From positions 1,023,947-1,087,946 of the forward strand of contig SIJG01000018.1 in NCBI GenBank assembly GCA_023374025.1: a stretch of 64,000 nucleotides of DNA, written 5' to 3'. Under the pieces are notes generated by a model. That model was given only the letters and a program-made list of their open reading frames with translations, ran no database searches and had not been told where the DNA came from. Position numbers and translations under genes: made by a program. The stretch comes from Heterodera schachtii (Eukaryota; Nematoda; Chromadorea; Rhabditida; Heteroderidae). This document shows positions 1 through 12,954 of this stretch, piece after piece (the stretch's first letter is position 1; each line of letters begins with the position of its first letter).

Positions 1-197
1 TACTTTTGGTTTATTTCTCATTAATTCCAAGGCAAAATTCATTAATCAAACATATTTTATTTTTTTAATTAAAAAATTCACTTTGAAAAAGCACAATTTT
101 CTCCTTCCTCCATTAATGCCCCAATTAAATATTAAACACTTCCATTAATTGTCTCTATTTAAACCTCTCCATTAAATTCCGCATATTAAATTATTAT

Positions 198-817
198 TAG
201 GGATGCGATTTTTAGGCAAATGCCTAAAATTTTTGCGCACTTAATACATACAAATAAGCACGAAAAACGCATTTTCCGCTTGGTTTGGGGTGTCTACGAT
301 GACTTTTATAATGCCTAACTTTGCCTATTTTGGACTTTTTGTGTTTAATGCCTATTTGCCTATTTTTGTGCCTATTTCGCCATTTTTGAGGACTTTTTCA
401 GGATTTCCGGAAAAATAGTTAACAAAAATGCAATAAAAATGAAAAATACACCCCTAAGAAACGACCTGAAAAAAATCAGAAAATACACCCCTAAGAATTG
501 AAAAAAAAATTTACAAAAAATTATTCCCTAAAAATTAATTATTTTTTCTTCATAAAAATTTTTGGTTTAAAAAATTATTTTTATCGAAAATATTTTTTCT
601 TCATAAAAATTTTTGGTTTAAAAAATTATTTTTATCGAAAACAACTTTAAAACAATTGAAATATAAGCAAAAATTTTTTTGATTAATTTTTACGTGTTTT
701 GATACCTAAAAAGCGTTAATAAAAATTTTTTTTGCCTATTTTAGTGCCTATTCGAGGATTTTTGTGCCTATTTAATGCCTATTTCGCGATTTTTTGTGCC
801 TAAAAATCGCATCCCTA
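198..817. mobile_element. hAT-like MITE with inverted termini
   Basis: The two ends are perfect inverted repeats of about 20 bp (TAGGGATGCGATTTTTAGGC at the left, its complement at the right). The 8 bases outside each end are the same, ATTATTAT at 190-197 and at 818-825, which fits the 8-bp target duplication of hAT transposons; the flank is AT-rich, so chance cannot be excluded. The interior has no open frame. It repeats the word TGCCTATTT several times and carries AAAATACACCCCTAA twice. That second word recurs in the element at 19287-19674. Confidence 0.75.
541..643. repeat. Two-copy tandem duplication, unit about 51 bp
   Basis: The AT-rich unit starting TTTTTTCTTCATAAAAATTT occurs twice back to back and ends both times in TTTTTATCGAAAA. 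It lies inside the 198-817 element. Confidence 0.8.
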
Positions 818-852
818 ATTATTATTATTAATTAATTAATTTCCTTTTGACT

Positions 853-1727
853 ATGTCCACCGTCGTCCCATTGCTCCTCTCCATTTCTTTATTTTTGCTT
901 CAGTCACTTTTCGCCGTAGGCCAACGACGAGACGAAGTGCCAATAGCAAATTCGAATTGCAAATTGCCAAAGGATCGCGGAGCATCTTTTAATGGGGCAA
1001 TTAAGGCACAAATAAAGGTTCAACTCATTCAGCAGACAAGAAAAGATGGCCGACTTTGTGAATGTTTTGTCACTTTTAGTGGTTCTTTGACATTGAAACA
1101 TTGCAATGTTTGGCATTTAAATTTGAAGGCACTCGCGGCAATGGAAATCGATTTGATTCCATTTTTGAGTGCCGCAGGAAATGCCAATTGCCAGGTAATT
1201 TGTTCTACAGTACCCTACACCAATGAGCACATCCATTAAGCGGACTACGGTGGGTGCTCGGGGCAAAAGCCATCGGCCAGAAACAATCGTGGTGAACCCA
1301 TTGTGTGCTCAATGACGGGCACCGAAAGATGCCCAGTTGGGTACAAATGTCAGGTGAATGAATGCCGACTTCAAACTTGGCGGTGGCATTTTGTCCTTTT
1401 TTCAGATGTTGGCATTTTTCGGCGTTTGTTGCCATTTGGACACCGAAGGTTAATTCGTTCTTCTGCTCATTTCATTTGTCCCTTTTTCTTTTGTTTATAT
1501 TTTTTTCAGAAATGTTCCAACGGAATTTTAATCCGCCAAAATGCGCAAACGGAAAAAACCCGCACAAATTATACGATCCGTTGAACAAAATGACAATGAC
1601 TTATTTGGGCAAGAATTGCAGCGACGAATTCTGTCCAATTGGGCAGCGAATGAAATGCCATCAGCAGGAAATATTCGCTTATTGCTGTCCCCCAACTGAT
1701 AATAATCCAACGGATTTATTTGTGTAA
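853..1727 (+). CDS. Secreted Kunitz + Cys-rich repeat protein
   Basis: Five exons joined in phase: 853-1017, 1080-1194, 1241-1353, 1406-1448 and 1510-1727, giving about 217 residues. The ATG at 853 opens a hydrophobic signal peptide (MSTVVPLLLSISLFLLQSLF). Next comes a Kunitz/BPTI-like domain starting CKLPKDRG, with WFFDIETLQC, FEGTRGNGNRF and ECRRKC. The Kunitz Cys2 and Cys4 positions are not cysteine (FEGT instead of FEGC), so one of the usual three disulfides is absent. Two lustrin-type repeats follow (GGCSGQKP...CPVGYKC...VCCHL and KCANGKNP...CPIGQRMKC...YCCP). This Kunitz plus Cys-rich-repeat layout is typical of nematode secreted proteins. Protease inhibition is possible but unproven. 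The gene converges on the M13 gene, leaving 289 bp between their stops. Confidence 0.8.
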
Positions 1728-2016
1728 ATTAAATTTCAAAAATTATACAATACATATTTACAATGAATGAATTAATGAATGGCTAATGGAATTAATTGAT
1801 CAGAGAAGGAAAGGGAAAATGAAAGGGACGAAAAGAGAGATTAATTACATAATTAGGGATTGATTGCACAGAAGAGAGAGAACAACACGAGCTGAGAATG
1901 AGAACTGAGAGGGGCGAAGAGAAGGACGGACGAATGGCAATCGAAGACAATCCGTCGCGGATAATTAGCACTAATCACCCAATTGGCAAAGTGAACAAGC
2001 CCATTCTGATGGTGCA

Positions 2017-5000
2017 TCACCACACTGAACACCTTTTGGAGCCCAAATTCATGGCACTTCCAACCGGGCAATTGAAATGTTTGGCAAATTGGGGCAAATT
2101 GCCGAGAACGACGTTAACCCTAAGGCAGCGAATGAATAACGAGTGCTTTGGCATTCTTTTGACCTTAATTCCCATTTATGACTACTCACCTCGATTCTGG
2201 CGGAGAATGAGAATCGAAAAGGGCAGCAAATACCGCGGCCTAAAAAGGAAAATGAATTATTTGCCATGGGAATGTTAATGTTCGGCACTTCATGACGTTG
2301 GTTGGTGCACCAACTCTGAACAAAATGAATGGGCAAAGTTTCGACCGTTCTTTTCCCATTCGCTTACAAATGCATAATTTATGAAGAACAATTGCTCCGG
2401 GCCGAACTGCTCCAACCCGCGCACTCTCTGCGCCCCATTGGCACGACCCTTCGCCAAATTGGCACTCATTGCAGCGAAAGCGGCCCTTTCACGGGGGGGG
2501 GGTATTTAAGGGGGGGGGGGGAGGGACACTCACCTCATTCCGCCATTGTCCGCGATGTTTTCGCCCTGGGTCAAGTTGCCGTTAACCTAAAATTCCAAGC
2601 ATAATTATGGAGGACTGAACTTTATTTTGTTTTTGGTCCGTCCCGCCAAAGAGTCGGCCGATTTCCCCTCATCCTCCCTCCCACCCCCCCCCCCCACATT
2701 TTGTCAATTTTTACGTGAAGTCCTTCAATCCCCGGCACTTGGATTGCGTTGTATTGGTCAATAAAGCACTTCTTCTGCCCTATAAATGCCGTTGTTGTTC
2801 CATTTTGCCACCAATTCCGAACATTTCCAAATTGGTCATGAAGCCGACCTAATGAGAAATGTTTTGGAAAATTTCTGGCACAAATTATTGACCATTATTG
2901 TCAAAGCCATGAGTAATTTCATGGGCCAAAACGACGCCAATTGAGCCGTAATTCATAGGTCTAAACAATTAAAACAAAATCCTAATTACCGATTTTATTT
3001 TATGGGCTTTACATCGGTCGGGAGGAATTGAAAAAAACGCCCTGAAATTGTCAAACCAAAATTAAAAAATGTAGCTGAAATTGGTTGTAACCTGAAGGAT
3101 TCCTCCGGTAAGAACTGAAATGAGTAAATTAACTCAGCAAATAAAGGGATGGAAAGACTGACCAATTGAATTTTTAATTGGGTAATAAAACCCATTGATC
3201 ACCAAACTGCTGAACTCCACTTCAACGGGCTCGAGCAGTTGCAGGAAACTTTTGCGGTTCATCAATTTGGACAAAGAAAAGGCCATTTCGGGGAAAGACT
3301 GTCCTTTGTGCACGTCGTACTGAGAGGAAAGGCATTTTTTTGGGCGCGGGGAGGGAATTGGCCATTCGAAAGACCGACCGACCTCTTTGAAGTGATTTTT
3401 TAGTTTTGTTTCATTAAAAATGGCGTCCATGTAGCCGATCAAAACATTGAGTCGCTCCAGCTGAATTTGAATAACCCATTGGCATTTTTGATTGAATTGG
3501 CGAATAATGCCATGCCAAAGTGCCATTACTCATCCCCCCCCCCCCCCCCCCCCTCCATGGCACCCTTTTGACCTTTTCGAATGCCTCCGACTTCGTTTTG
3601 GGCTCCATCCACAAATTAAGGTCGAGCATTTGGTGGAAGGACGTCTTCACATCTTCGAACATTTCCTTCAACTGCTTTTTGGTCGCATTCACTTCCAAAT
3701 GCCGGTGAATATAAACTGAAAGTGAAGTGACCATAAAAAGGGAAAGAAATGCCAAAAAAGATTGTCAAATCGCCTCTTTCGATCAGAGCGGGGAAGAAGC
3801 CGAGCACAACGTTTTTGCATTCTTTCCATTGGGCGGGACGGGCCAAAGATCCTTGCAAAACGCGGTCCAATTCCTTAATGGTTAAAAAAACAATTGGACA
3901 AATGGGAAGAAGCCATGCGCACAAATTGAGCCTCCAAAAAGCGGTTGTCCAAGTGGCCAATTCCGCTGAGGATCACTTTCCAATCCATGTAATCACTTAG
4001 TATTTGTCCCGACAGACTCCGTGCCAATTTTTCGAATTTCTGAAAACATTTCATTTTGTGCGAGTTGAGTTGCCAAGTTGGCTCCAACTTTAATCAGTTG
4101 AACTTCCGCAATTCGCACTTTGACTGTTCCAATTGCTTCGGAATACCTTCGGTTAATCACTTCGTTTGGCAAAATATTTTTCAGATATCTTGGCCAATTA
4201 ATCTGAAAACACTCAAAGAGGAATAGGCCATTTGAACAATTCACTCACTGTTCCCGCCAAAGTGTCTTGCAATTCCTTAAAATGGACCATTAAAAACGGA
4301 AACACTCAGTTAACGGTAATGATAGTTCTAATTATGTCAGTCAGTTGGCTCATTAGCATAATTAGGCACCACTAAGTGGCTTGCTTTGCCCACATGGCCC
4401 TGCTTCTGCTGCCCACCTGCAGAGTGATGTAACTGTCTTCTCTGTACGCGTTGTCGTAGTGTTTGTCGGTGCCGTTGATGAGCAGTGCCATCCGCACTTC
4501 CACCTCCACAAATGCGTTCACTCTCCGTTCGATGTCCGCCGCTTTGTTCGCCCTTCTGAACACCGTTTGCCGTTGGTCGTCTTCGTACAACAATTCCAAC
4601 ACTTTGCGCAAAAATTGTTTCAGTGCCGCGAGATATTTTGGTGCCAAATTCTCCTCAATGTACAATTTCTCACTGAGCAGAAACAAATTGTTTGGCGATA
4701 TCTGAACACTTTGCTGAAAAGGGTTGATGAAATTGGTCCACCGTCAGAATGGTGGCGGAAGTGTTGCGCATGTCGGGGCCAACGCTGACCGCGTAGAAAA
4801 GGTTGACAGGCCAAACTTTGAGGAGCCAATCGGTGACGTAACGCATGCCACGCGACTGCTTCAAAGACCTGAGCAAACCCAACAATCACCGCAAAATCGG
4901 CATTTCAATCCACCGACTTTAAAGTTTTCAGCAGAATGTTGCTGCCCGCCACACGGCGACTGACATTGTCCTGAAGAAAAGCGAAAGGGTCAACAAAAGG

Positions 5001-5808
5001 GGGGACAATTGTGACCATGCAAGCATCGAACATGGCGAACATCATCCGATCGTAAGGGGGAAGAGCATGGAAATGAGCACGCTCGTCCAAAATCGCTGAA
5101 CAAAACAATAATTAAAGAAAAGTCGAATTGTTGGCAATGAGTTGACCGACCCTTCACTCTGTCCTCGATCAAATTGTTGATCAGTTGGAATTGGTTGGCA
5201 CTCGTTTTGTCCTCGTCGATTGGATTCGACTTCATCCATCCATCGCAAACGAATTCATAAAAATTATCGCACGGATTTAAACTCAGATTTAGCGATGCAA
5301 CGAGTTCGGGGTATTCGAACAGATTCGAACCGAACGAAGAGTTCGCTGGCGAGAAGAGTTCATTTGCAAAAGGCAGAAGCGGCGGTGTCTTCGGCGAAGA
5401 GTCGGCCCGTTGCTGATCACCACCTACGGCGGATAGGTGAAAATGCGAATGACGGTAATTGGGAGGGACAGTCCAAACAGAGTTTAAAAATAGAATCCGT
5501 AATTTTGGATAATTAGGCAAAATTTAACTCATTTAAAGTGATTAAAATTCGGAAAAGTTCCCCAAGAAGCTGCGTCTTGTCTGACTAATGCCCACCTTCT
5601 GCTGAGTTCACTTCCAGGAAGTCAGCCGTGATGTTGAAGCTGCTCATTTCGATGACTCCATTCTGGGAAGAGAAGTGAAGTTCCGGGATGAAAATGGTCA
5701 CATTTTTGGCTTCCAATCTGTCCAAATTGGCCATTTCTTCCCATTTTTGCCCGTCCATGCCAACTTGAACTGTTCTTTGCCTCCATTTGTCTTCCGTCCT
5801 GCAGTTGG
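2017..5808 (-). CDS. M13 neprilysin-like metallopeptidase, 5' end missing
   Basis: Twenty-two exons can be chained in phase from 5808 down to the stop at 2017 (about 783 codons). In order they carry NPCDNFYEFVC, the FDACMDN boundary, QWKECKNVVL, the substrate-pocket INGFYYP, TGGILQ, GVFFNSS, the zinc site HEITHGFD (2893-2960), the third zinc ligand GENIADNGG (2534-2586), LEQFGPEQLFF, SWCTNQRHE, DSHSPPESR, and the closing FNCPVGSAMN...RCSVW. All catalytic residues expected of M13 are present, so it should be an active ectopeptidase cutting small peptides. Exons of 23, 27, 27 and 29 nt occur. The intron after 3774 needs a GC donor. A 71-residue Cys/Trp-containing exon (5596-5808) precedes the M13 N-domain. 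No start exon could be joined in phase; a signal-like ORF beginning MSVRRPFSF near 5980 is the wrong phase. Confidence 0.9.
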
Positions 5809-7900
5809 CTGAAATGGACTCTCATTTACGCTGATGATTGAATTTCCGCCCGAAAATGTTTCATTTGAGGACAACGCAAAGGATTTCGTTTCTCCGTCCG
5901 GCAACCATTCGCCAAAAGCGCCAAAAAATGGGCACAAAACGAATAAAAATGGAAATGATCGGAAGGAGAAGGGACGACGGACACTCATTCTGTTGAACTT
6001 TCCTTGATCAGTTGATTTTGCTAAAGCTGACAAAGAAACGATTTCACCCGACAATAAAATGGGGCGCTGACAAATGAGCGGAGCCTTTCGCATTAATTGT
6101 TCGGCTGGGATTGCCTTAGGCCATGAAAAAGTGAGCATCACATTGGGGGATGAGGGCAATCTGGCCGGATGAATGAAATGGGATATGGCCGGTGGGCGGG
6201 CGGAGACGAATGATGGATGGGAAGGAGGGCCCGGCGGGCAAAAGAGGGCAATTTGCGGGGGGGGGGGGGTCATTGCGCAAACAAATGGAGCGCTAATTGA
6301 GTGGGAAGAGGCGGAGGAGGGGTGGGGACGACCTGCCATTCATTCATTGCCCAAAGTGTGAGCATTTTAAGCACTCTCCCGCGGGTATCCCATGGAAAGG
6401 GGGCGAGGGTGGAAGGGACGACACGGAGAGACGGAAGGAACGAGACGGAAGGGACGACACGGAAGGGACGACACGGAAGGGACGAGACGGAAGGGACGAC
6501 ACGGAAGGGACGAGACGGAAGGGACGACACGGAAGGGACGGCACGGAAGGGACGAGACGGAAGGGACGAGATGGAAGGGACGAAATTCAGAAGGGACGAG
6601 ACGGAAGGGACGACACGGCGACGGAAGAAAATGCAGAAATGAGCGGCGGGGGCGACAGAAGGGCAGCAGGCGGCGGGGGTTATTAGACAACTGTTGATGA
6701 CAATGCGAAAGAAAGGGCGGTACCGAATGGTGTGGCCAATTAGCCGGTCAAATACGGCCGAAGAATACTGACCACTTAGCAAACGTGGGCACCTTATGTG
6801 GTACTTGCAGGTACTACTCTTGTCGTGTGTTTGTTAGCAACAAAAAATGAATTAGACAACCGACGGAGGGGGGGGGGGGCGAAGGGGGGGAGGGGGGGGG
6901 GGGAAGGGAATAGGGCAAAAGGGCGCAATTTTTGGTATTCTCCTCATAAGAGAATAAAATTTGCGATGGCTTTTCATTTCTCGACATTATGCAAATTCCG
7001 CGCTTTCTCTCCCTCTCTCTCTCTCTTCCGCTTTTTTCCTTCCTTTGCCAATCCATTATTAATGCCACCACATTCGCTCGTCTTCTTCCATTTATTCCCT
7101 CTGTGTTTGGCATTTCTTTACGCCCAAATTAGGCCAATTTGGTCTTTTCCTCATTCGTTGTCCATAAGCAACGCCAATTTGGCCAAAAATTGCAAAGGAA
7201 AAAAGTGAAGGAAAAGAAAGGCGAAAGGTTGGAAATGGCAAAATAAAGGGACAAATATGACGAAAATCAGAAGACATTGGCCAATTTGGAACAGAAAAGT
7301 CAAAACATTGGGCTGAATTTTTAAAATATTATTTGATTATATCACAAAAAGAGACATTTAAACAAATTAAACAAATGCTTTTGGGCTTTTGAGCGTCCCC
7401 CGCCGCCCTTCGCATTGTCCGCCCATTGATAAAAATATTTGTGAACAATGCCAATTGTCAATTAACAAAAGGGGGGGGGGGAGAGAGAATGCGATGGATT
7501 TAAAGAATAATCTTTGTTATTTTTATGTAAAATTTGAGTTTTGAATCAATTTTTATTGAATGTCAATTTTTAATGTGCTTTAATCCCTTTGCTTTTCCTT
7601 TTTTTCTGAACAAAGAATGGACAAAATCGGATCATCGGAAACGGCGGATGACGGGGAAAAAGAAAAGTACACGCCGACACAAAACAATTTTTACAAATAT
7701 TCATTTAAAAAATAAGTGAAAATTGGTCGATCAGTGCGTTTTTCGGCATCCTTCGTCATTTTCAAAATGCCATTCTCTCCGTCCGTCCTCCCTTTGGTCA
7801 TTTAATTTTCTCATAATCGGCGGCTGATCCGTCCCAATGCCATTTTCTGACAAAACTAAAGAAGAATTTGAAAATCAAATACAAATCGAATCCGGTCTAC
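5809..7900. other. Low-complexity intergenic DNA
   Basis: I see no supportable gene. The stretch holds G runs near 6258, 6870-6900 and 7470, the 14-bp minisatellite, a CT tract near 7005-7030 and AT-rich sequence from 7300 on. The missing first exon of the M13 gene should lie here. Confidence 0.5.
6427..6622. repeat. 14-bp minisatellite
   Basis: About fourteen head-to-tail copies of ACGGAAGGGACGAC, with the last two bases alternating between AC and AG, and a few substitutions at the ends. All six frames are open through it, so the ORFs across it are artefacts of the repeat. Confidence 0.9.
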
Positions 7901-8319
7901 CTCAGTTCGGCCCCCACAGTTCGGCCCTCACGGTTCGGCCCCAGCATGTTTTTCCTCTACAACTTTCTATAACTTTTTTCTTTATCAACCAAATCCAACA
8001 TTGTTGGTATCATTCGAAAGCTTAATGTGTTTAAAAGCTTTTTCTAAGCTATTGCTTTACGATTAGACAAATGCCAAAAAAGTTATACATGAAAATTGCG
8101 AAAAGTTGAAATTTTTGAAGTTTTTTCTTAATAAAATTTTTTCCAGGCTTCAAAATCTATCCGCTTTTTGTAAGGCTAATAGAGCATGTGAAGAGCTTTC
8201 GAATGATACGAAGATTGATGGATTTGGATGTCAAAGAAAAAAGCTATCATGGAAAAACGAGCTGGGGCCGAAACGTGGGGGCCGAACCGTGAGGGCCGAA
8301 CTGTGGGGGCCGAACTGAG
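7901..8319. mobile_element. Foldback element, copy A
   Basis: The ends are long inverted repeats beginning CTCAGTTCGGCCCCCACAGT, and within each arm the word GTTCGGCCC is repeated. The arms stay similar for over 100 bp inward, including CAAATCCA and GTATCATTCGAAAGCT, so the whole element can fold on itself. There is no coding capacity. The same sequence, inverted and diverged, lies at 10334-10712. No clear target duplication was found. Confidence 0.8.
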
Positions 8320-9369
8320 CGGTTCCGATCGAATTACTTCCAAATAACCAAACGCCAATTTATTTATTTATTAACATGAACATTCAAATAAAAATAAAAC
8401 TCCGTAAATTAAAAGTGCATAAATTAGCCAAAATGAAAAAGAATACGATGGAAAATCACTTTAATGGCGGAGAAACATTATTTTACTTTACAGAAAAAAT
8501 TGGTAAAAATTAAAAAAAGAAACACTTTTTAGGGGGGGGGGGGCTGAAATTGCACAAAATTAGCGGCGAGGGTTAGCTGAACAAATTAACAAAAACGAAA
8601 CAATTATGTAGTTCAGCTGCTGTTCTGACGTTTCATAAAAAAGGAATTTGCAATTTTAAAAAGCATTCATTACAAATCCATTCATATTATCCGCATTTTA
8701 AAACGCAAATTGCTAAGTGACAAACAATTGTTGTGGTGGTGATAAGTACGACAATAATCAGTGGGAAAAATGTTTGATCAAATAGGAACGGAGTGATCAG
8801 TGAAATAAAGTGATCACTTCACAATCATTTATCAGTGATGGTCTGCCGATGCAATAAGCTTGTGATCACTCAGTGATCAGTCGGTTGTTCTCTCTGCTGG
8901 TGCTGATCACTGCCCTTTCTCTGCTCCCCCTCGCCATTGCTTTGTGCCCTCTTCGCTTTTGTCTCCTCTCTGTCCCCCTTCCCTTTCCTCGCCATTCGTT
9001 TTGCTGTGCTTCTTCTTCTCTGCCCCCGCTGTTTCCCCCGTCTTTTGCCACTTTTGTCCGTCCTTCGCTTCACTAAATTATGATTATATTATTGGTTTGC
9101 TCTGATCAGTGGATTTTTGTCTTGCCAGCTTCGACCACGGGAATTCGCACATTCGACCCGCAAATCTGTCGCACGCATTGCCATTGTTTGGCTGTCATGT
9201 CGGCAAATAGCACCATGTCAGCCATCAGAACTCCCCGGCTGATCAGTTTGCCGTTGCTGTTGCTCTTCTTCCTGATCAGCAACAGTCGATCCCTTCCCCC
9301 GCATTCTTCCCTCGGGCATTTGTAACTTAAAGCATCGCTTTTCCGTGCCGTTCTTCCCTCCCTCTCCTC
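8320..9369. other. Non-coding AT-rich then CT-rich DNA
   Basis: No gene supported. Contains a G run at 8533, many copies of GATCACT/TGATCAGT near 8780-8890 and a pyrimidine-rich block at 8890-9070. A short plus-strand ORF near 9200-9325 resembles a signal peptide (LPLLLLFFLI) but has no continuation. Confidence 0.4.
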
Positions 9370-10115
9370 TCACATGTCGTACTGCTCCTGCTCCTGTTGG
9401 TGTTCCCCATTCTTATTATGGTTGGTCTGCAGTTGAGCATGGCATTGGCTGCCCCTTGACGCTCTGTTCGTCCTGATTTCCATCTGAATTCGATCACTGT
9501 CCGTGTGCAGCCTTCCGTTAGTCTCTGTGCTTTTCCTTTTCCATGCTTTTCGTAATGTTAGCTTTGCTCTGTCGCCACTCTCCGTCGATGCCTTATGACA
9601 GCCCAACAAAGTCGATCTCATCGCCGTCACTTTGCTTCTCGTGAACAGTTTGTCCTCCTCGCATTCGCCTGACAAAATGCTTTCGCCCGTGTACAAATTG
9701 CCGCCCATTCCCTAAAATTCAAATGGTCGCCAATTCCTTTCTCCGTCACTTTCGGCAAACTGACGAAGAAAAGCACGAGTTTGTCCATTTTCACGTGTGC
9801 CACCAATGTTTCGATGCGTGCCTTTCCACCCATCGCTTTTCCGTCTTTGCCAATCCTTCGCCGCTTCACCGCGCACTCCTTGAACACCTTGAACTTGTCC
9901 GTGCCCTGCGCGAGCTCCTTGCGCTCGTCTTTTGCCCTCCTCCGCCATCGGATCGCTTCCTCCACCACGGGGACTGACTCTTCCGCGCACTCTCTCCTCA
10001 CACATTCCAATTGTTCCGCGCTCACTTCCGCCACCGTCACTTCGTTCACCAACATTTTGCCCCCATAAACAAATGAGTAAGACTTTGCTTTTGGTTCGTG
10101 CTTTTTGTTGACCAA
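9370..10115 (-). CDS. Unrecognised gene, paralogue A
   Basis: Two exons in phase: an upstream open stretch from about 10115 to 9766, then 9711-9370 after a 54-nt intron. The upstream exon encodes a charged segment and ECAVKRRR...IETLVAHVKMDKLVLFF. The second encodes GMGGNLYTGESILSGECEED and a basic, Gln-rich tail ending QQEQEQYDM. The block from ECAV to EEDKLF matches the gene at 10772-11186 residue by residue, with the intron at the same place, which argues that both are real and duplicated. I do not recognise the family. The start is unknown (the exon may begin above 10115), and no signal peptide is visible, unlike its partner. Confidence 0.55.
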
Positions 10116-10333
10116 AAGCAGCGCCCTTTTGCCATCGCAAGCATCTTCAGGGCATTCGAAACTAACAAATTAATTAATTCATGGAAAAGACAAAAGCAAA
10201 ATCAGAAACGCACAGTTCGTAATTCCCGGCGAAGCACTGCTCATAATCCATTTGCTTTTTGCTCATTAAATTCACTTAAATTTTCAAATTATTTTCTCCA
10301 CCCCACCAAAAATGCTTTTCTTCCAATGCTTTA

Positions 10334-10712
10334 AGGGCCGGCACGGTTGGGCCCCAGCATGTTTTTCCACTATAGCTTTTTTATTTGTTATCCAAATCCA
10401 ACATTCTTGGTATCATTCGAAAACTCTTAACATGCTCTATTAGCCTTACAAAAAGCGAATAGATTTTCAAGCCTAAAAAATTTTTATTAAGAAAAACTTT
10501 AAATTTCGACTTTTTCGCAATTTCCATGTATAACTTTTTGGCAATTGTCTAATCGCGAAGCATTAGCTTAGAAAAAAACTTCTAAACACATTAAGCTTTC
10601 GAATGATACCAACAATGTTAGATTTGGTTGACGAAGAAAAAAAGTTAGTCACAAAAGTTCTGGGGCCCAAACGTGCGGGTCCCAACCGTGCCGCCCAATC
10701 GTGCCGGCCCAA
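10334..10712. mobile_element. Foldback element, copy B
   Basis: Diverged copy of the 7901-8319 element in the opposite orientation. Termini read GGGCCGGCACGGTTGGGCCC and its imperfect complement. The core words CATGCTCTATTAGCCTTAC, TCTAATCG and AAGCTTTCGAATGATACC are shared. The left arm looks shorter than the right. It sits between the two unknown paralogues. Confidence 0.75.
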
Positions 10713-10771
10713 CTAAGGTAGACCGTTAAATGGTCAATTTAATTATATAAATTTTCATTGTTTACTCATTT

Positions 10772-11186
10772 TTACATAATTACCCCCCCCCCCCCCCCTC
10801 TTTTCGTACAATCTTTGCCATTCACTGTCAATTTGCCGTTTTCGCATTGCTCCACGGGTGCCCCCTCTCTGATTTGGGGTGTCATTCTCGACGTGGCCGC
10901 GAATTCCTTGTCCTCTTTGCACAATTCGCTCAGTTCGCTGTCTCCCGTGTACAAATTCCCTCCCAATCCCTCAAAATTTGGAATTTAAAAGACTCAAAGT
11001 CAACAATTAACAAACAAAAAGAATCATCCGATTGTTCTCCATTTTGGCATGCGAAACAACTGTCTCCGGCCCATGGCGACCCTTTGGCGCGCGGACGGCA
11101 CATTCGATGAACAATTTATTTTCTCGACTTGGGCCGGGAGCAAAAACGGTGGGCAGAAAAAGCAGCAGAAAAGAGGGGAAAAGCAT
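10772..11186 (-). CDS. Unrecognised small secreted protein, paralogue B
   Basis: Two exons, 11186-11016 and 10969-10772, joined in phase across a 46-nt intron. The ATG at 11186 starts a clear signal peptide (MLFPSFLLLFLPTVFA). Mature sequence then runs ECAVRAPKGRHGPETVVSHA, the junction ILFGLGGNLYTGDSEL, and a Cys-containing tail (VEQCENGKL, KDCTKR). The stop falls just after a G homopolymer, so the exact C-terminus depends on the length of that run. It is a clear relative of the gene at 9370-10115. A small secreted protein with no family I can name; a species-restricted secreted factor is possible but is only inference. Confidence 0.55.
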
Positions 11187-11542
11187 AGAAAAGGTAAAAA
11201 TGGGACGAAAAGCAAATGGAAATGGCACGAGGAAAACGAAAGGGACGGTATTTCAAGGGGAAAGTGAGTGGGGAGCAGCTGAGCAAGCAAAGGCAAAGGC
11301 AAAGGCACACTTTGCATTGGAGCGTAAAATAAATTTGAAATAGCGACGCATTTGGAGGGGGGGGGGGGTAATTAAGGGGGGAATTAGCAATTAGCGAAAG
11401 GGACGACCATTTATTGGACGAAATGAAGAACAATTCGCTATCGAAACCTTCATCTTCGTGGTGAGATTGATCAATTGGGAATAAATAGGCGAATGTTTGG
11501 GCCAATCGCTTTGCGCTTTTGCCTTTGTGCCATTCTTTGCCG

Positions 11543-12954
<1,412 letters not shown>

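Noticed and set aside
5798..5990. Signal-peptide ORF MSVRRPFSF as first exon of the M13 gene
   Set aside because: No GT or GC donor in the required phase reaches the exon at 5808; left unassigned.
6297..6697. Several overlapping ORFs rich in RKGRDGRD or SLPSRPFR
   Set aside because: They are translations of the 14-bp minisatellite in different frames.
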